Shown here one piece after another: positions 8,796 through 16,471 of a DNA stretch of 64,000 bases; position 1 is the stretch's first letter, and each line of letters starts with the position of its first letter. The position numbers and the translations under genes were made by a program. The notes beneath the pieces were generated by a model. That model worked only from the letters and a program-made list of their open reading frames with translations, ran no database searches and was not told the origin of the DNA. The stretch is from JAAYUD01 sp963676865 (lineage in GTDB: Bacteria > Bacteroidota > Bacteroidia > Bacteroidales > Bacteroidaceae), in the NCBI GenBank assembly GCA_963676865.2, contig CAXXSS010000001.1:558001-622000 (forward strand), in the 5' to 3' direction.

Positions 8796-9202
8796 TCTTC
8801 TAAGGATCGGTTGTCCCTTTGTTTTCCCGTTTTCAATTCCAATCGCAACGACACAACATTTTCGCAGCCCTTTTCTTCGACATAGAAATTAAGAATAATA
8901 TGCTCATTCCACAGAGGAAGATACGTTTGAGGAAAGATTCCTTTCACCGCTATCCGGTCGATCTTCACTTCCACTGTAGCGAACAGATACGACACCATGC
9001 AAAAATCTTTCTCATCGATATCGATATACAAAACACGCCACGCAGGATTCAATATCGAACATTGATCCGTCACAAAATAGTTTTTCAGATGATTAATAAA
9101 AGCCAAACAGTCAGTCTCATTTATCCGCCAGCAAGCTTTTTCGCGCTTTCGTTCCATCAAAATGGTAGGAGAAGATTGAACTTTGATTTCATTCATATTC
9201 AT
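8792..9202 (-). CDS. Unknown 136-aa protein in the fimbrial operon
   Basis: No family recognised. The protein is soluble with no signal peptide (starts MNMNEIKVQSSP) and contains alternating hydrophobic strands (WRVLYIDIDEKDF, VEVKIDRIAVKGIF, HIILNFYVEEKG), suggesting a beta-rich fold. A second in-frame ATG lies two codons in. It starts 22 bases after the stop of the FISUMP fimbrial gene and overlaps the next gene by 4 bases, so it is expressed with them. A role in fimbrial assembly or regulation is possible by position only. Confidence 0.6.
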   Translation of the reverse strand: MNMNEIKVQSSPTILMERKREKACWRINETDCLAFINHLKNYFVTDQCSILNPAWRVLYIDIDEKDFCMVSYLFATVEVKIDRIAVKGIFPQTYLPLWNEHIILNFYVEEKGCENVVSLRLELKTGKQRDNRSLEE

Positions 9203-9223
9203 AACTAGGATAGTATTTGACGT

Positions 9224-11242
9224 TTATTCTTTCACGCAACGCACCCCGAAGGCATAGGCTCTATAATCGGCATTACTCGGATAAACCTGAGTGGAGTTAG
9301 AACTAAAATAAAAATAATAAGCATTAGTATTGCTCACTGTAGCCGTCCAATAATAGCCACGGCCGCCCACATAAGAGAAAGTGCCAACATTGTAGAACCT
9401 GCGCCCCTGGGCCGGATACCAACCCAGGTGGTAGGCCGCGTTAGTCCAGTTCCAACCGGTAGCGACCCATACTCCGGTTTTATAAGGCGAAGCGGAACCA
9501 TACCAGGGAGAGGCATTTGTTGTGCCCGAAGTCGGGACTCTCCATCCGTAGGGACAAGGATCGTATACGGTCTTGCTTCCACTCGTAGAGTTCCACAAAT
9601 TATTATTCTGTTTGTTTCCTATCCAGTCGTTCGGAGTTGACGTCCGAAAATAGAACGACAACGGATTCTTGATGCTATTCGCCAAGTTCGAAGTAGTACC
9701 CCCCGAGACATATTTCACTCCCGTGCCGCTAGATCCTTCCGTCAGGTTCGTACCGCTCGCATTGTATATCAATGCAGCAGTATTGCCCGTAGTAGCCAAA
9801 GATGCGGGGAAAGGATCTTTCCGTCCCCATTGGTACAAAAGCCCATACGAACCGATATCGTTCACCGTGGCATTCATCGCTCCCAGATTGCGGTCCATGA
9901 ACACCGTGGTCTTAGTGCCGTTGTAATACGATACCGATGTCGCAGTGGGATCATAGTCCGTCACCCAAAGGTGCCAGCTCCACACAATGGTGCCGTTTAC
10001 CCTAGCCACCACCACTGCATTGCCACTTTTGCTTCCCGTCTCCACATTGATGGTTCCTGCCGTGAGGTCGGCCGCTACCGATTTGATATTGCTCGTCCCC
10101 GTGCTGCTCACACCGGCGCTGTTGTCGGTCCAGAGCAGCTCGGCCGTCCAGCCTTTTGTTACGTCGGCTATGCGGGTGGTGCCGTCTTCGTTGGCACGCG
10201 ATACGGGAATGGCAATGCTGCTCGATGGGGCAACTATATAGCTGTTGGACGGCAGGGCGAGTTTCGTCACCCGGCTATCTACTTGTTTGGCACTCGTTAT
10301 CGTTACGTTGCAAGTGTATTGACTATTGCGCTTCACGTTGTAGTTGCGGCAATTGTCCGCCCCAAGATAAATGCGATAGGTCACCTTGTATCCTCCGCCC
10401 GTGGCATAAACTTCCACGTATGTGGCGTTGCTCGGGGCGTATTGTGCTTTTTGTTGTTGATTGGTCACGTCGCCCTGACTGCCGCTTATCGACAGGCGGT
10501 CACCCCGACGGTTTTCGTACATATAGAATATCAGATTGCTGATCGAAGAAGTCGTTGTTACCGAAGTATTGAGTGCTTCGAAGGGGGCGTCGTCGCCAGT
10601 GGCCAAGTCGTCGGCGCTGTTCTCGTTCGTACCAGGACGAGCGATATAATAACTTCTTTTCGGAAGGTTTTTGATGGCATAGCCTGTAATGGAGAAGCCA
10701 TTCGTAGCGGTGACACTCAAATTGATCTTCGCCGCCATCCTCGCCACATTGAGCCCCGTAATGCTCTGCACCGTGCCGCCAGAGATCGACACATCCGTGA
10801 GGCTACCGCTCATCGGAATATCATTTCCCGAGCCTATGTCGTCCACCGATGTCAGTGCGGCGGTGGTCAATGTTTTCAGTTTATCGACGGTCGATGCCGT
10901 AGTACCGCCAAACAGACTGCTGTCGCCCGTATTGGCTATGGCATAGATGGTATAGCCGCTGCCGCTCACCGTGTTCATCGTGATGCTCGAGCTTTGAGCA
11001 TATCCGTGGCTCACCAGACGTCCGCCGCTATCGTAAATAAGGATGTGCATATCCGATATGACACCATCATCGATGGCGCGGCTTTGTATCTGGCTCGATC
11101 CCTGGGGGCCCACCTGGATACTGACAACGGCTGCTTTTCCGGCTTCTACTTTCTGCATGAGTGCCGCATCGTCCGTGCATCCCGAAAGAAACAATAAGGG
11201 CAATGACACAACTCCTATCAGTAGCAATTTGCCGTTCATCAT
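9224..11242 (-). CDS. Fimbrillin-type lipoprotein with C-terminal FISUMP domain
   Basis: A surface lipoprotein of about 672 aa. ATG codons at 11240-11242 and 11237-11239 (MMNGKLLLIG) are preferred over an in-frame TTG at 11257; lipobox is LSGC. Residues about 25-320 resemble fimbrillin/DUF4906-type subunits (DMHILIYDSGG, IPMSGSLTDVSI, ARMAAKINL). After a linker, the last 200 residues form a Fibrobacter-succinogenes-major (FISUMP) domain: MDRNLGAMN, LLYQWGRKDPFP, DPCPYGWRVPT and GYYWTAT leading to the terminal GVRCVKE. The fold is thought to be lectin-like, so this is a good candidate for the tip or adhesive subunit of the fimbria whose major subunit is encoded just upstream. Confidence 0.85.
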   Translation of the reverse strand: MMNGKLLLIGVVSLPLLFLSGCTDDAALMQKVEAGKAAVVSIQVGPQGSSQIQSRAIDDGVISDMHILIYDSGGRLVSHGYAQSSSITMNTVSGSGYTIYAIANTGDSSLFGGTTASTVDKLKTLTTAALTSVDDIGSGNDIPMSGSLTDVSISGGTVQSITGLNVARMAAKINLSVTATNGFSITGYAIKNLPKRSYYIARPGTNENSADDLATGDDAPFEALNTSVTTTSSISNLIFYMYENRRGDRLSISGSQGDVTNQQQKAQYAPSNATYVEVYATGGGYKVTYRIYLGADNCRNYNVKRNSQYTCNVTITSAKQVDSRVTKLALPSNSYIVAPSSSIAIPVSRANEDGTTRIADVTKGWTAELLWTDNSAGVSSTGTSNIKSVAADLTAGTINVETGSKSGNAVVVARVNGTIVWSWHLWVTDYDPTATSVSYYNGTKTTVFMDRNLGAMNATVNDIGSYGLLYQWGRKDPFPASLATTGNTAALIYNASGTNLTEGSSGTGVKYVSGGTTSNLANSIKNPLSFYFRTSTPNDWIGNKQNNNLWNSTSGSKTVYDPCPYGWRVPTSGTTNASPWYGSASPYKTGVWVATGWNWTNAAYHLGWYPAQGRRFYNVGTFSYVGGRGYYWTATVSNTNAYYFYFSSNSTQVYPSNADYRAYAFGVRCVKE

Positions 11243-11297
11243 GAAATGTCTTATCAACTTTATGCTAATTTTTTTGTTGTTGTCTCTTTTTTTGAAA

Positions 11298-11331
11298 GGG
11301 AGCCTTCAGACGATTGATTCCAAAAGCTCCC
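11298..11331 (-). promoter_or_regulatory. Hairpin between major fimbrillin and FISUMP protein
   Basis: GGGAGC and GCTCCC can pair across a 22-base loop in the 113-base gap between the two fimbrial genes, with a short T tract after it on the minus strand. Such a weak hairpin could lower downstream expression so that the major subunit is made in excess. Inference only. Confidence 0.3.
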
Positions 11332-11355
11332 CGATAAAAAAATAATCAATGCAAA

Positions 11356-12456
11356 TTAGAAATTCACGGTTTGACCCACGGTCAGATTCCAATTCGATAT
11401 CGTCACCTTCACATTCACACTCGACGGTTCGATGAATTCGGCGGGAGAACTCACTCCCAGCCCGCTGATGGTAGCTGTAATCGAATAGATGTTATTGCGC
11501 TGTATACCCGTATTCTTGGCGCCGGCATTGTCTATCACCGTACCTGTCTGGTCGCGGTTGACAACTACCGGATAATACATGTAGTAGGTCGTTGTGGGCG
11601 CATTTACGGCATCGGGGCAGAAAGTTCCGGCCAATACCAATTTTGTTGCCGAGCCTCTGGTAAGCTCCGTTATTCCGGTGGGGAAATAATCCTCGAATGC
11701 ATAATAGTAATACTTCGTGGTATAAGCCGTCGAAGTGATGGATTGAGGCGTAGTCAATTTGTCCAGCAAGTCGGCGCTGCCTATTTTCGTTCCGTCATAA
11801 CCATGAACGAAGTTGCTCGTTGCAAGTTGAGTGCCCGACGACAACACTCCCACAGCAGATGTGCTCGCCGCATTGTACAGAAACACCCTGTCCAACGCAA
11901 AAGTAGCATTGGCGTAAGGACCTACCGACGAGAAATTGGTGCTGATGCTTGTTACTTGCACCCGGGCTACCAAGCGCGAGATCGTTACATCGGCCTCTAC
12001 CGTAGAACCTACGGCAATGGACGTTCCGGTAACATTCTCGCCCGACATCGGAAGATTTTTCGGTGCCTGCGTCAAAGCCATTGTCTTGGCACGAAAAGCG
12101 TCCAAAGTTGTGGCGCCCACAAATGCCTTGGTAGGAGCGTTTGCCACTACCACCACGTCTTGCGTAGTCAATGCCGGTACATTGCTTATGGTTATCGTTC
12201 CACCGGTCAATGTGCCTTCGGTTATCGAAGTTGCATTATGCGAAGTATGATCAAATAAGCCCACCGTGACCGAAGTCACCGTATTTTCATCTGCCTGTAC
12301 AGGCAATTCGCCTGTTGCGCGGCTCACAGGAGTACCTGTCACCGTAAGTTTCAACGTTCCAGTCTGTCCTACATTAGGACCATTCGCCTCGTTCGAACAC
12401 GAGGTAAACAATGCCACTGTCATGACAGCGGCACTTAAAAAAAACTTTGTCTTCAT
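11356..12456 (-). CDS. Major fimbrillin-like lipoprotein (FimA/Mfa1 type)
   Basis: A 366-aa lipoprotein; the ATG at 12454-12456 gives MKTKFFLSAAVMTVALFTSCSNE with a good lipobox (FTSC), while the frame extends 19 codons further with less plausible sequence. The mature part fits FimA/Mfa1-like pilins: GTLKLTVTGTPVSRATGE (an Arg-containing early segment where gingipain-type cleavage matures such pilins), LPMSGENVTGTSI, ISRLVARVQVTSI and a terminal strand block VNVKVTISNWNLTVGQTVNF that resembles the C-terminal beta-strand ending of structural pilins. It is probably the shaft subunit of the fimbria. The 12.57-12.91 kb repeat lies directly upstream of it. Confidence 0.85.
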   Translation of the reverse strand: MKTKFFLSAAVMTVALFTSCSNEANGPNVGQTGTLKLTVTGTPVSRATGELPVQADENTVTSVTVGLFDHTSHNATSITEGTLTGGTITISNVPALTTQDVVVVANAPTKAFVGATTLDAFRAKTMALTQAPKNLPMSGENVTGTSIAVGSTVEADVTISRLVARVQVTSISTNFSSVGPYANATFALDRVFLYNAASTSAVGVLSSGTQLATSNFVHGYDGTKIGSADLLDKLTTPQSITSTAYTTKYYYYAFEDYFPTGITELTRGSATKLVLAGTFCPDAVNAPTTTYYMYYPVVVNRDQTGTVIDNAGAKNTGIQRNNIYSITATISGLGVSSPAEFIEPSSVNVKVTISNWNLTVGQTVNF

Positions 12457-12953
12457 TGTTTTAATTAAAAAAATATTTGTCGTGAAAATTGTTTTTAATT
12501 CTCTCATCATCATTTCATCTATTTTTGTCTTCTATTACTATTTATATTACTTGTTTTTAGCTTTTCGAAGTGCAGAAACCAATCGATTGGGGTTCGGAAG
12601 TGCAAAATGCACTGCCGATTGCAATCATTTGGTTAACGAAAACCAAATATGCAATGCATATCGGTTTGCTTTGTTAACGAAAGCCAATTCGTCATTGCAG
12701 ATTGCAATCACTTGGTTAAAGGAAGCCAAATATGCAGTACATTTTTAACTTTCGGAGCCCCAGCAGACCAAAATGCAGTGCATTTTGCATTTCCCGACCC
12801 CAATCGATTGCAATCGTCGCTGCATTTTGCACTTCCGAAGGCCAATCGATTGCTTCACGAGGCTCATTTTGCATTTTCGAGGCCCAATTGATTGGGATTT
12901 TAACACTCAACGAATCGAATACGCTTCGCTCTATTACAAGTTCGGAGGGAATA
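12457..12953. other. Gene-free stretch holding the composite repeat
   Basis: About 500 bases between the last array adhesin and the major fimbrillin gene. The right part (12565-12908) is the composite repeat described separately; the left part (12457-12560) is an AT-rich leader that must contain the fimbrillin promoter, although I see no full TAnnTTTG match. Frames that cross it on either strand are products of the repeat and not genes. Confidence 0.6.
12565..12908. repeat. Composite intergenic repeat, copy A
   Basis: The element consists of two kinds of short modules. Three copies resemble GGTTAACGAAAGCCAAATATGCA and three resemble GCATTTTGCATTTCC...CCAATCGATTGC, separated by TTTTTAACTTTCGGAGCCCC. 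It is rich in small palindromes (CAATCGATTG, GTGCAAAATGCAC). A second copy, in the opposite orientation, is at 52951-53236 and shares module order and the boundary word GAGTGTTAAAA. It encodes no protein and no transposase is adjacent. Could be a MITE-like element or a structured RNA/regulatory element. Confidence 0.85.
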
Positions 12954-14507
12954 CTACTGAGCTGTCCACAGGGAGTAACCGAACTTGCGGTCGTAGATGC
13001 TGGTATTCGCTCCGGAACTGTCGAAGTTCAGACCGACGGCTTGCAAGGTAAAATTTGAGCCTATGGACGACCAATAGCACCCCTTCGTACCGCCACCATA
13101 GTAAAAGCCTGAATCGGACTCAGTATAGCCCACAGCCGGCAAGAAGAAGTAGTTCGAGCTCAGATTAAGAGCAGAAATATCCGCAATACTCATTGCTGAC
13201 AACTGCGTGGCAGACACCCTCATTGTATTATTATAAGCGGTGGTAGAATAGCCCTCAATGTTCGACTTCTTGTGAAACCACATACCAGCCTTGGTAGAAC
13301 CGCCGTTAGCCATCGTGTAGCTCATGGTGTTGCCACCGTTAGCCCCTTGATTACCGTCATCCCAATAATATACATCCTTTAGGAACCAAGTGATCTCGTT
13401 GTTGTTGGGGCAGTTCTTACAAGCATAACTGGCTGGATTAGGAGAAGTCCCTGAAATAGTCTTAGCATTGTAATTGGTAGGAGTAAGGCCAATGTTAACA
13501 GGTTTAAAATCTGTAGCATCCCAAGCATAAAGTTTGGAGTAACTATATCCTAGTACTATTGGAATCACCTTCATCTTAGATGAAGTCAGAACATAAGATG
13601 GACTTACGACACCCGAATATTCATTAACACCCAAGTAGAGCGTAACGGTAAGAGGGCCGACGATGGTAGTAGGAAACGTGGAGAGATAAACATCTAAATA
13701 TGTGCTGGTTGTCGGAAAATCGCCGCTAGTATCGGTATAACTATAAGGGATGAGACTCCCACTCGGACTCCAACTACGGGTGAAGACAGGAGTGGTAGTA
13801 ACGGCACCGCCTGAAGCGACAGAAACAGTCGCACTGCCGGGAAAACAACAAGGGGAAGCACTGCCATCACTAAATTGGATACCGGACACAGCCTGTCCGA
13901 CAGTAAAATTATCGCAAGTGAGGTGAAAACAAACCATCCCACCCAAATGATTCATCGTAAGGGGACCGGGAACGCCTGTCGCAGCGTCGGTAGTGGTGTA
14001 GCCCATCATGGCATCGTAAAGAGCTGCATTCTGAGTGCCGGTGAGCGTACCATCCTGATTGGCCCAACCCGTGAGAGACAGGCTCAGAGGCGTAGCCGCA
14101 ATGCCCGTGACGCTCGGAGTGCACTGACCCGTGCCAGAGAGCTTATTGAAAGCATAGAGAGGCTTCCCCGGATTGTAAGCATAATCGGAAAATTCTCTAT
14201 AGACAAACACTGCACTCGAACCACTCGGATCAGTGGTCGTGAAACTGAGAGGCATCAAGCTCTGGGCTGTTCCATTACTCAGATAAGAGTGATAGATGCT
14301 CAGTACATCATTGTTCCAAGTCTCGGCGAAAGCACCGCCATAGGTATCGGTCATCGTGGTACGACTCATAACGTCCGAAAGACTAGCCTTCAAGGCAACA
14401 TCTTTGACGCGAACCGGGCCGGAAACCTGCTTATCGCTCTGGCAAGCGCACAGAGCGAAGGCAAAGACCGACAAGAACGATATATATAAATAGTTTAATC
14501 TTTTCAC
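12954..14507 (-). CDS. Array adhesin 1: fimbrillin/FISUMP-like lipoprotein
   Basis: First paralogue (in map order) of a five-gene family. The frame is open from 14615, but the likely start is the GTG at 14505-14507 (MKRLNYLYISF), because the longer version would overlap the upstream peptide gene and only the GTG start gives a signal peptide with lipobox LCAC. The mature protein has SRTTMTDTYGGAF followed by a fimbrillin-like beta region, CKNCPNNNEITW around residue 360, WFHKKS, YFFLPAVGYT and GCYWSS, ending FGYSLWTAQ. It is more divergent from the other four paralogues (for example lacking SLPLTAQ). About 34 bases separate it from the intact peptide gene upstream. Probably an alternative surface adhesin or tip subunit. 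Confidence 0.85.
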   Translation of the reverse strand: MKRLNYLYISFLSVFAFALCACQSDKQVSGPVRVKDVALKASLSDVMSRTTMTDTYGGAFAETWNNDVLSIYHSYLSNGTAQSLMPLSFTTTDPSGSSAVFVYREFSDYAYNPGKPLYAFNKLSGTGQCTPSVTGIAATPLSLSLTGWANQDGTLTGTQNAALYDAMMGYTTTDAATGVPGPLTMNHLGGMVCFHLTCDNFTVGQAVSGIQFSDGSASPCCFPGSATVSVASGGAVTTTPVFTRSWSPSGSLIPYSYTDTSGDFPTTSTYLDVYLSTFPTTIVGPLTVTLYLGVNEYSGVVSPSYVLTSSKMKVIPIVLGYSYSKLYAWDATDFKPVNIGLTPTNYNAKTISGTSPNPASYACKNCPNNNEITWFLKDVYYWDDGNQGANGGNTMSYTMANGGSTKAGMWFHKKSNIEGYSTTAYNNTMRVSATQLSAMSIADISALNLSSNYFFLPAVGYTESDSGFYYGGGTKGCYWSSIGSNFTLQAVGLNFDSSGANTSIYDRKFGYSLWTAQ

Positions 14508-14541
14508 TTTTTCTTTGGTATTAAGATGTTGTTTTATTGAT

Positions 14542-14751
14542 TTATTCTTTGCTCCAACTACCAATAGTCGTAGTCGATGACTGGGCAACGTTAGTCGTCT
14601 TGGCCCAATCGTCAACTTTGAGGTTGCTAGAATTATTCACACTCTGAGAGGCGGCAAATGCCCCTTCAGCCTCGACCTGCACCCGTTCTACACAAGGGGC
14701 CACGTAGGCATGCTTGCCTATCTTATAGGTATTCTCTTTTTCGATATTCAT
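14542..14751 (-). CDS. Small peptide gene of the YxAPxVERV family, intact copy 1
   Basis: A 69-codon ORF starting MNIEKENTYKIGKHAYVAP. It aligns over its full length with the ORF at 22998-23195: shared pattern K.GK.AY.AP.VERVQV..EG.FA.SQSV..NS followed by a variable acidic/polar tail with tryptophans and the end SWSKE. There is no hydrophobic core, so no Sec signal or lipobox; the conserved N-terminal half may act as a leader. It lies 34 bases upstream of adhesin 1 and co-directional. I know similar short Bacteroidales proteins with a YxAPxVExVxVExE block but no established function. Conservation of frame between two copies supports it being real. Confidence 0.7.
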   Translation of the reverse strand: MNIEKENTYKIGKHAYVAPCVERVQVEAEGAFAASQSVNNSSNLKVDDWAKTTNVAQSSTTTIGSWSKE

Positions 14752-14794
14752 ACACCTTATCTATTTATTAAAAAATCTTTTTAAAATGTTCAAA

Positions 14795-14821
14795 TTTCCT
14801 GGGGTTTACCACCCCAGGAAA
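14795..14821 (-). terminator. Strong hairpin between adhesin 2 and peptide gene
   Basis: An uninterrupted 11-bp stem (TTTCCTGGGGT / ACCCCAGGAAA) with a 5-base loop, followed on the minus strand by TTTG and an AT-rich run. It lies 44 bases past the adhesin 2 stop and 44 bases before the peptide start, so it probably separates two transcription units or attenuates. Confidence 0.65.
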
Positions 14822-14833
14822 TAAAGCGGATGC

Positions 14834-14855
14834 GCATTCGCTCAATTGCAAATGC
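14834..14855 (-). repeat. Hairpin motif after adhesin 2 (related to 17776-17795)
   Basis: GCATTCGC and GCAAATGC pair imperfectly around a TCAATT loop, 10 bases past the adhesin 2 stop. The same motif in perfect form occurs right after adhesin 3 at 17776-17795, so it is part of the duplicated gene unit. Confidence 0.5.
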
Positions 14856-14865
14856 TAAGAGAACA

Positions 14866-16398
14866 CTACTGAGCCCGCCACAGGGGTATACCGTAGGTGC
14901 GGTTGCCGGCGATGGTGAAGAATCCTGCAACACCATTGGCGAAGCTCAGGGTGTAGGCGTACGTAGTATTGGAGTCGGGCGTAGACGACCAATACTGGCC
15001 ATAATCACCACCATGAAGAAAAGCGCCAGTGCTCTTGTCCGTAAAACCGACAGCCGGGAGGAAGAAGTAATTGCTAGCCAAATTAAGACTGGTAGCAAGA
15101 TCCGAAGTGAGAACGACAGGGGTACGGCGGTAAGTACCACTATAAGTGGTGGAAGAAAAACCGCTGATGCCGGATTTCTTGCGAAACCAAATACCCGCCT
15201 TGGTAGTATTACCATTAACCATTTTGAAAGCAATCGTATTGCCACCGCTAATATTCCCTTCGTCCCAATAACAGTCTACGCTCATATACCAGCTTATCTC
15301 GTTGGTATTGGGACAATTCTTGCAAGCGTAGCTGGCATGATTAAGGTTATCGCTAGCTATAGCAGTGATATTGGCATTAGTAGGAACAGTTCCCACGGTG
15401 ACAGGCTGAGAATCTGTGGCGTCCCAAGCGTAAAGTTTGGAGTAATTGTCGGGAGTAGCATTAAAGTTTATCTCCAGCGATTTGGACTTAACCTGAGCAG
15501 CAGCCAGAGATAAACTACTGATCGTTACGGGAAGTGGAGTATAGACAAAGCCCGAAGCATCCGAACACGAAACAGTGACCGTACCGTTGGTGGAAGTGAA
15601 AGGCCATGTCATCAGATAAACATCAACTATACCATTGGTAGTCGGCGTAACGGTAGCGCTCCAGCTCGTACCCCAAGAACCGGTCAGCGCATTGAGGCTG
15701 CCATCCGCCTTGAAGGTAGCAGTGCCACTATTACCGGGAAGGATATTGGTAGCCGAAGCGGTGAGCGTCACCGTGACAGGATAGCTTGTAGAAAAGATGT
15801 CGCTCGTGAGGTGAAAGTTAAGCATACCGAAAAGGTGGTGCATGGTCAGCAAATCGGGCAGACCCGTACTGTAGTTCACACTTACGCTACCATAAAGGGC
15901 ATCGTACTTGGCACAGTCCGTCAACGTTCCATTCTGGCTGGCTAGCGTATTAGCCGTCAGTGTACTCGTTCCGTCGGTTGCCACAGTGGCCGTATAGCCG
16001 CCACCCGTTCCGCTAGAGAAAGCATAGATCCGTGCACTCGGATTGTAGAAATAGGCACCAGCGCCCGAATAAGAGAACTTGGCCGTAGTGCCGCTGGTAG
16101 TGGTAGTACCAAACGATAAAGAAGCTATAGGCTGAACAACGTGGTTCAATAGGTATGAATGATAGATATTGAGCTGGTCGTTGTTCCAAGAATAGCTGAA
16201 AGCACCGCCATACGTATCGCTCATACTCACACGGCTCGATGCCTCGCCTAATTGGGCCGTAAGCGGAAGGCTCGCCACAGAGGCACCCTCGCGAGTTCCG
16301 GCATTATCACTGCTCTGGCAAGAGCCAAAGCACAACAGCAGCGCAAGCACTACATATAGCGGCGCTGCAATGATATGTCTGAAAAATCTTTTCATCAT
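14866..16398 (-). CDS. Array adhesin 2: fimbrillin/FISUMP-like lipoprotein
   Basis: A 510-aa lipoprotein (MMKRFFRHIIAAPLYVVLAL, lipobox GSC). Conserved order of family blocks: SLPLTAQLGEASSRVSMSDTYGGAF (about 42-66), NNDQLNIYHSYLL, FSYSGAGAYFYNPSARIYAFS, MHHLFGMLNFHL, YSKLYAWDATDSQPVTV, then a cysteine pair CKNCP at 359, WFRKKSGISGFSS, YFFLPAVGFT, QYWSS at about 469 and the end YGIPLWRAQ. The last 150 residues resemble the FISUMP/fimbrillin-associated lectin-like domain. It is closest to adhesins 3, 4 and 5, with long near-identical DNA tracts. Upstream (16400-16440) lies a decayed tail of the small peptide gene. Probably displayed on the outer membrane or at fimbrial tips. Confidence 0.87.
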   Translation of the reverse strand: MMKRFFRHIIAAPLYVVLALLLCFGSCQSSDNAGTREGASVASLPLTAQLGEASSRVSMSDTYGGAFSYSWNNDQLNIYHSYLLNHVVQPIASLSFGTTTTSGTTAKFSYSGAGAYFYNPSARIYAFSSGTGGGYTATVATDGTSTLTANTLASQNGTLTDCAKYDALYGSVSVNYSTGLPDLLTMHHLFGMLNFHLTSDIFSTSYPVTVTLTASATNILPGNSGTATFKADGSLNALTGSWGTSWSATVTPTTNGIVDVYLMTWPFTSTNGTVTVSCSDASGFVYTPLPVTISSLSLAAAQVKSKSLEINFNATPDNYSKLYAWDATDSQPVTVGTVPTNANITAIASDNLNHASYACKNCPNTNEISWYMSVDCYWDEGNISGGNTIAFKMVNGNTTKAGIWFRKKSGISGFSSTTYSGTYRRTPVVLTSDLATSLNLASNYFFLPAVGFTDKSTGAFLHGGDYGQYWSSTPDSNTTYAYTLSFANGVAGFFTIAGNRTYGIPLWRAQ

Positions 16399-16399
16399 C

Positions 16400-16440
16400 T
16401 ATCTGAATAAATATCACTAGTTACAGATTGCTCACGTATC
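16400..16440 (-). pseudogene. Remnant of the 3' end of a small peptide gene
   Basis: Just upstream of adhesin 2 the minus strand reads GACGCCGATACGTGAGCA, matching TACGCCGATACATGGAGCA at the end of the peptide pseudogene before adhesin 5. The reading frame is closed and the upstream two thirds is gone. It indicates that adhesin 2 once followed a full peptide gene. Confidence 0.5.
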
Positions 16441-16471
16441 GGCGTCTGTGACGGCCCACACACGGGGGGAG

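Noticed and set aside
9830..11197. 455-codon plus-strand open frame
   Set aside because: Antisense to the FISUMP fimbrial gene, whose domains are clear; the plus-strand translation is rich in His and Arg with no domain or start signal.
12649..13058. Several 64-108 codon frames on both strands
   Set aside because: They are created by the composite repeat, whose modules lack stops; copy B does not preserve the same frames.
14508..14615. 36-codon N-terminal extension of adhesin 1
   Set aside because: It overlaps the intact peptide gene out of frame and would bury the lipoprotein signal; the GTG at 14507 gives a normal signal.
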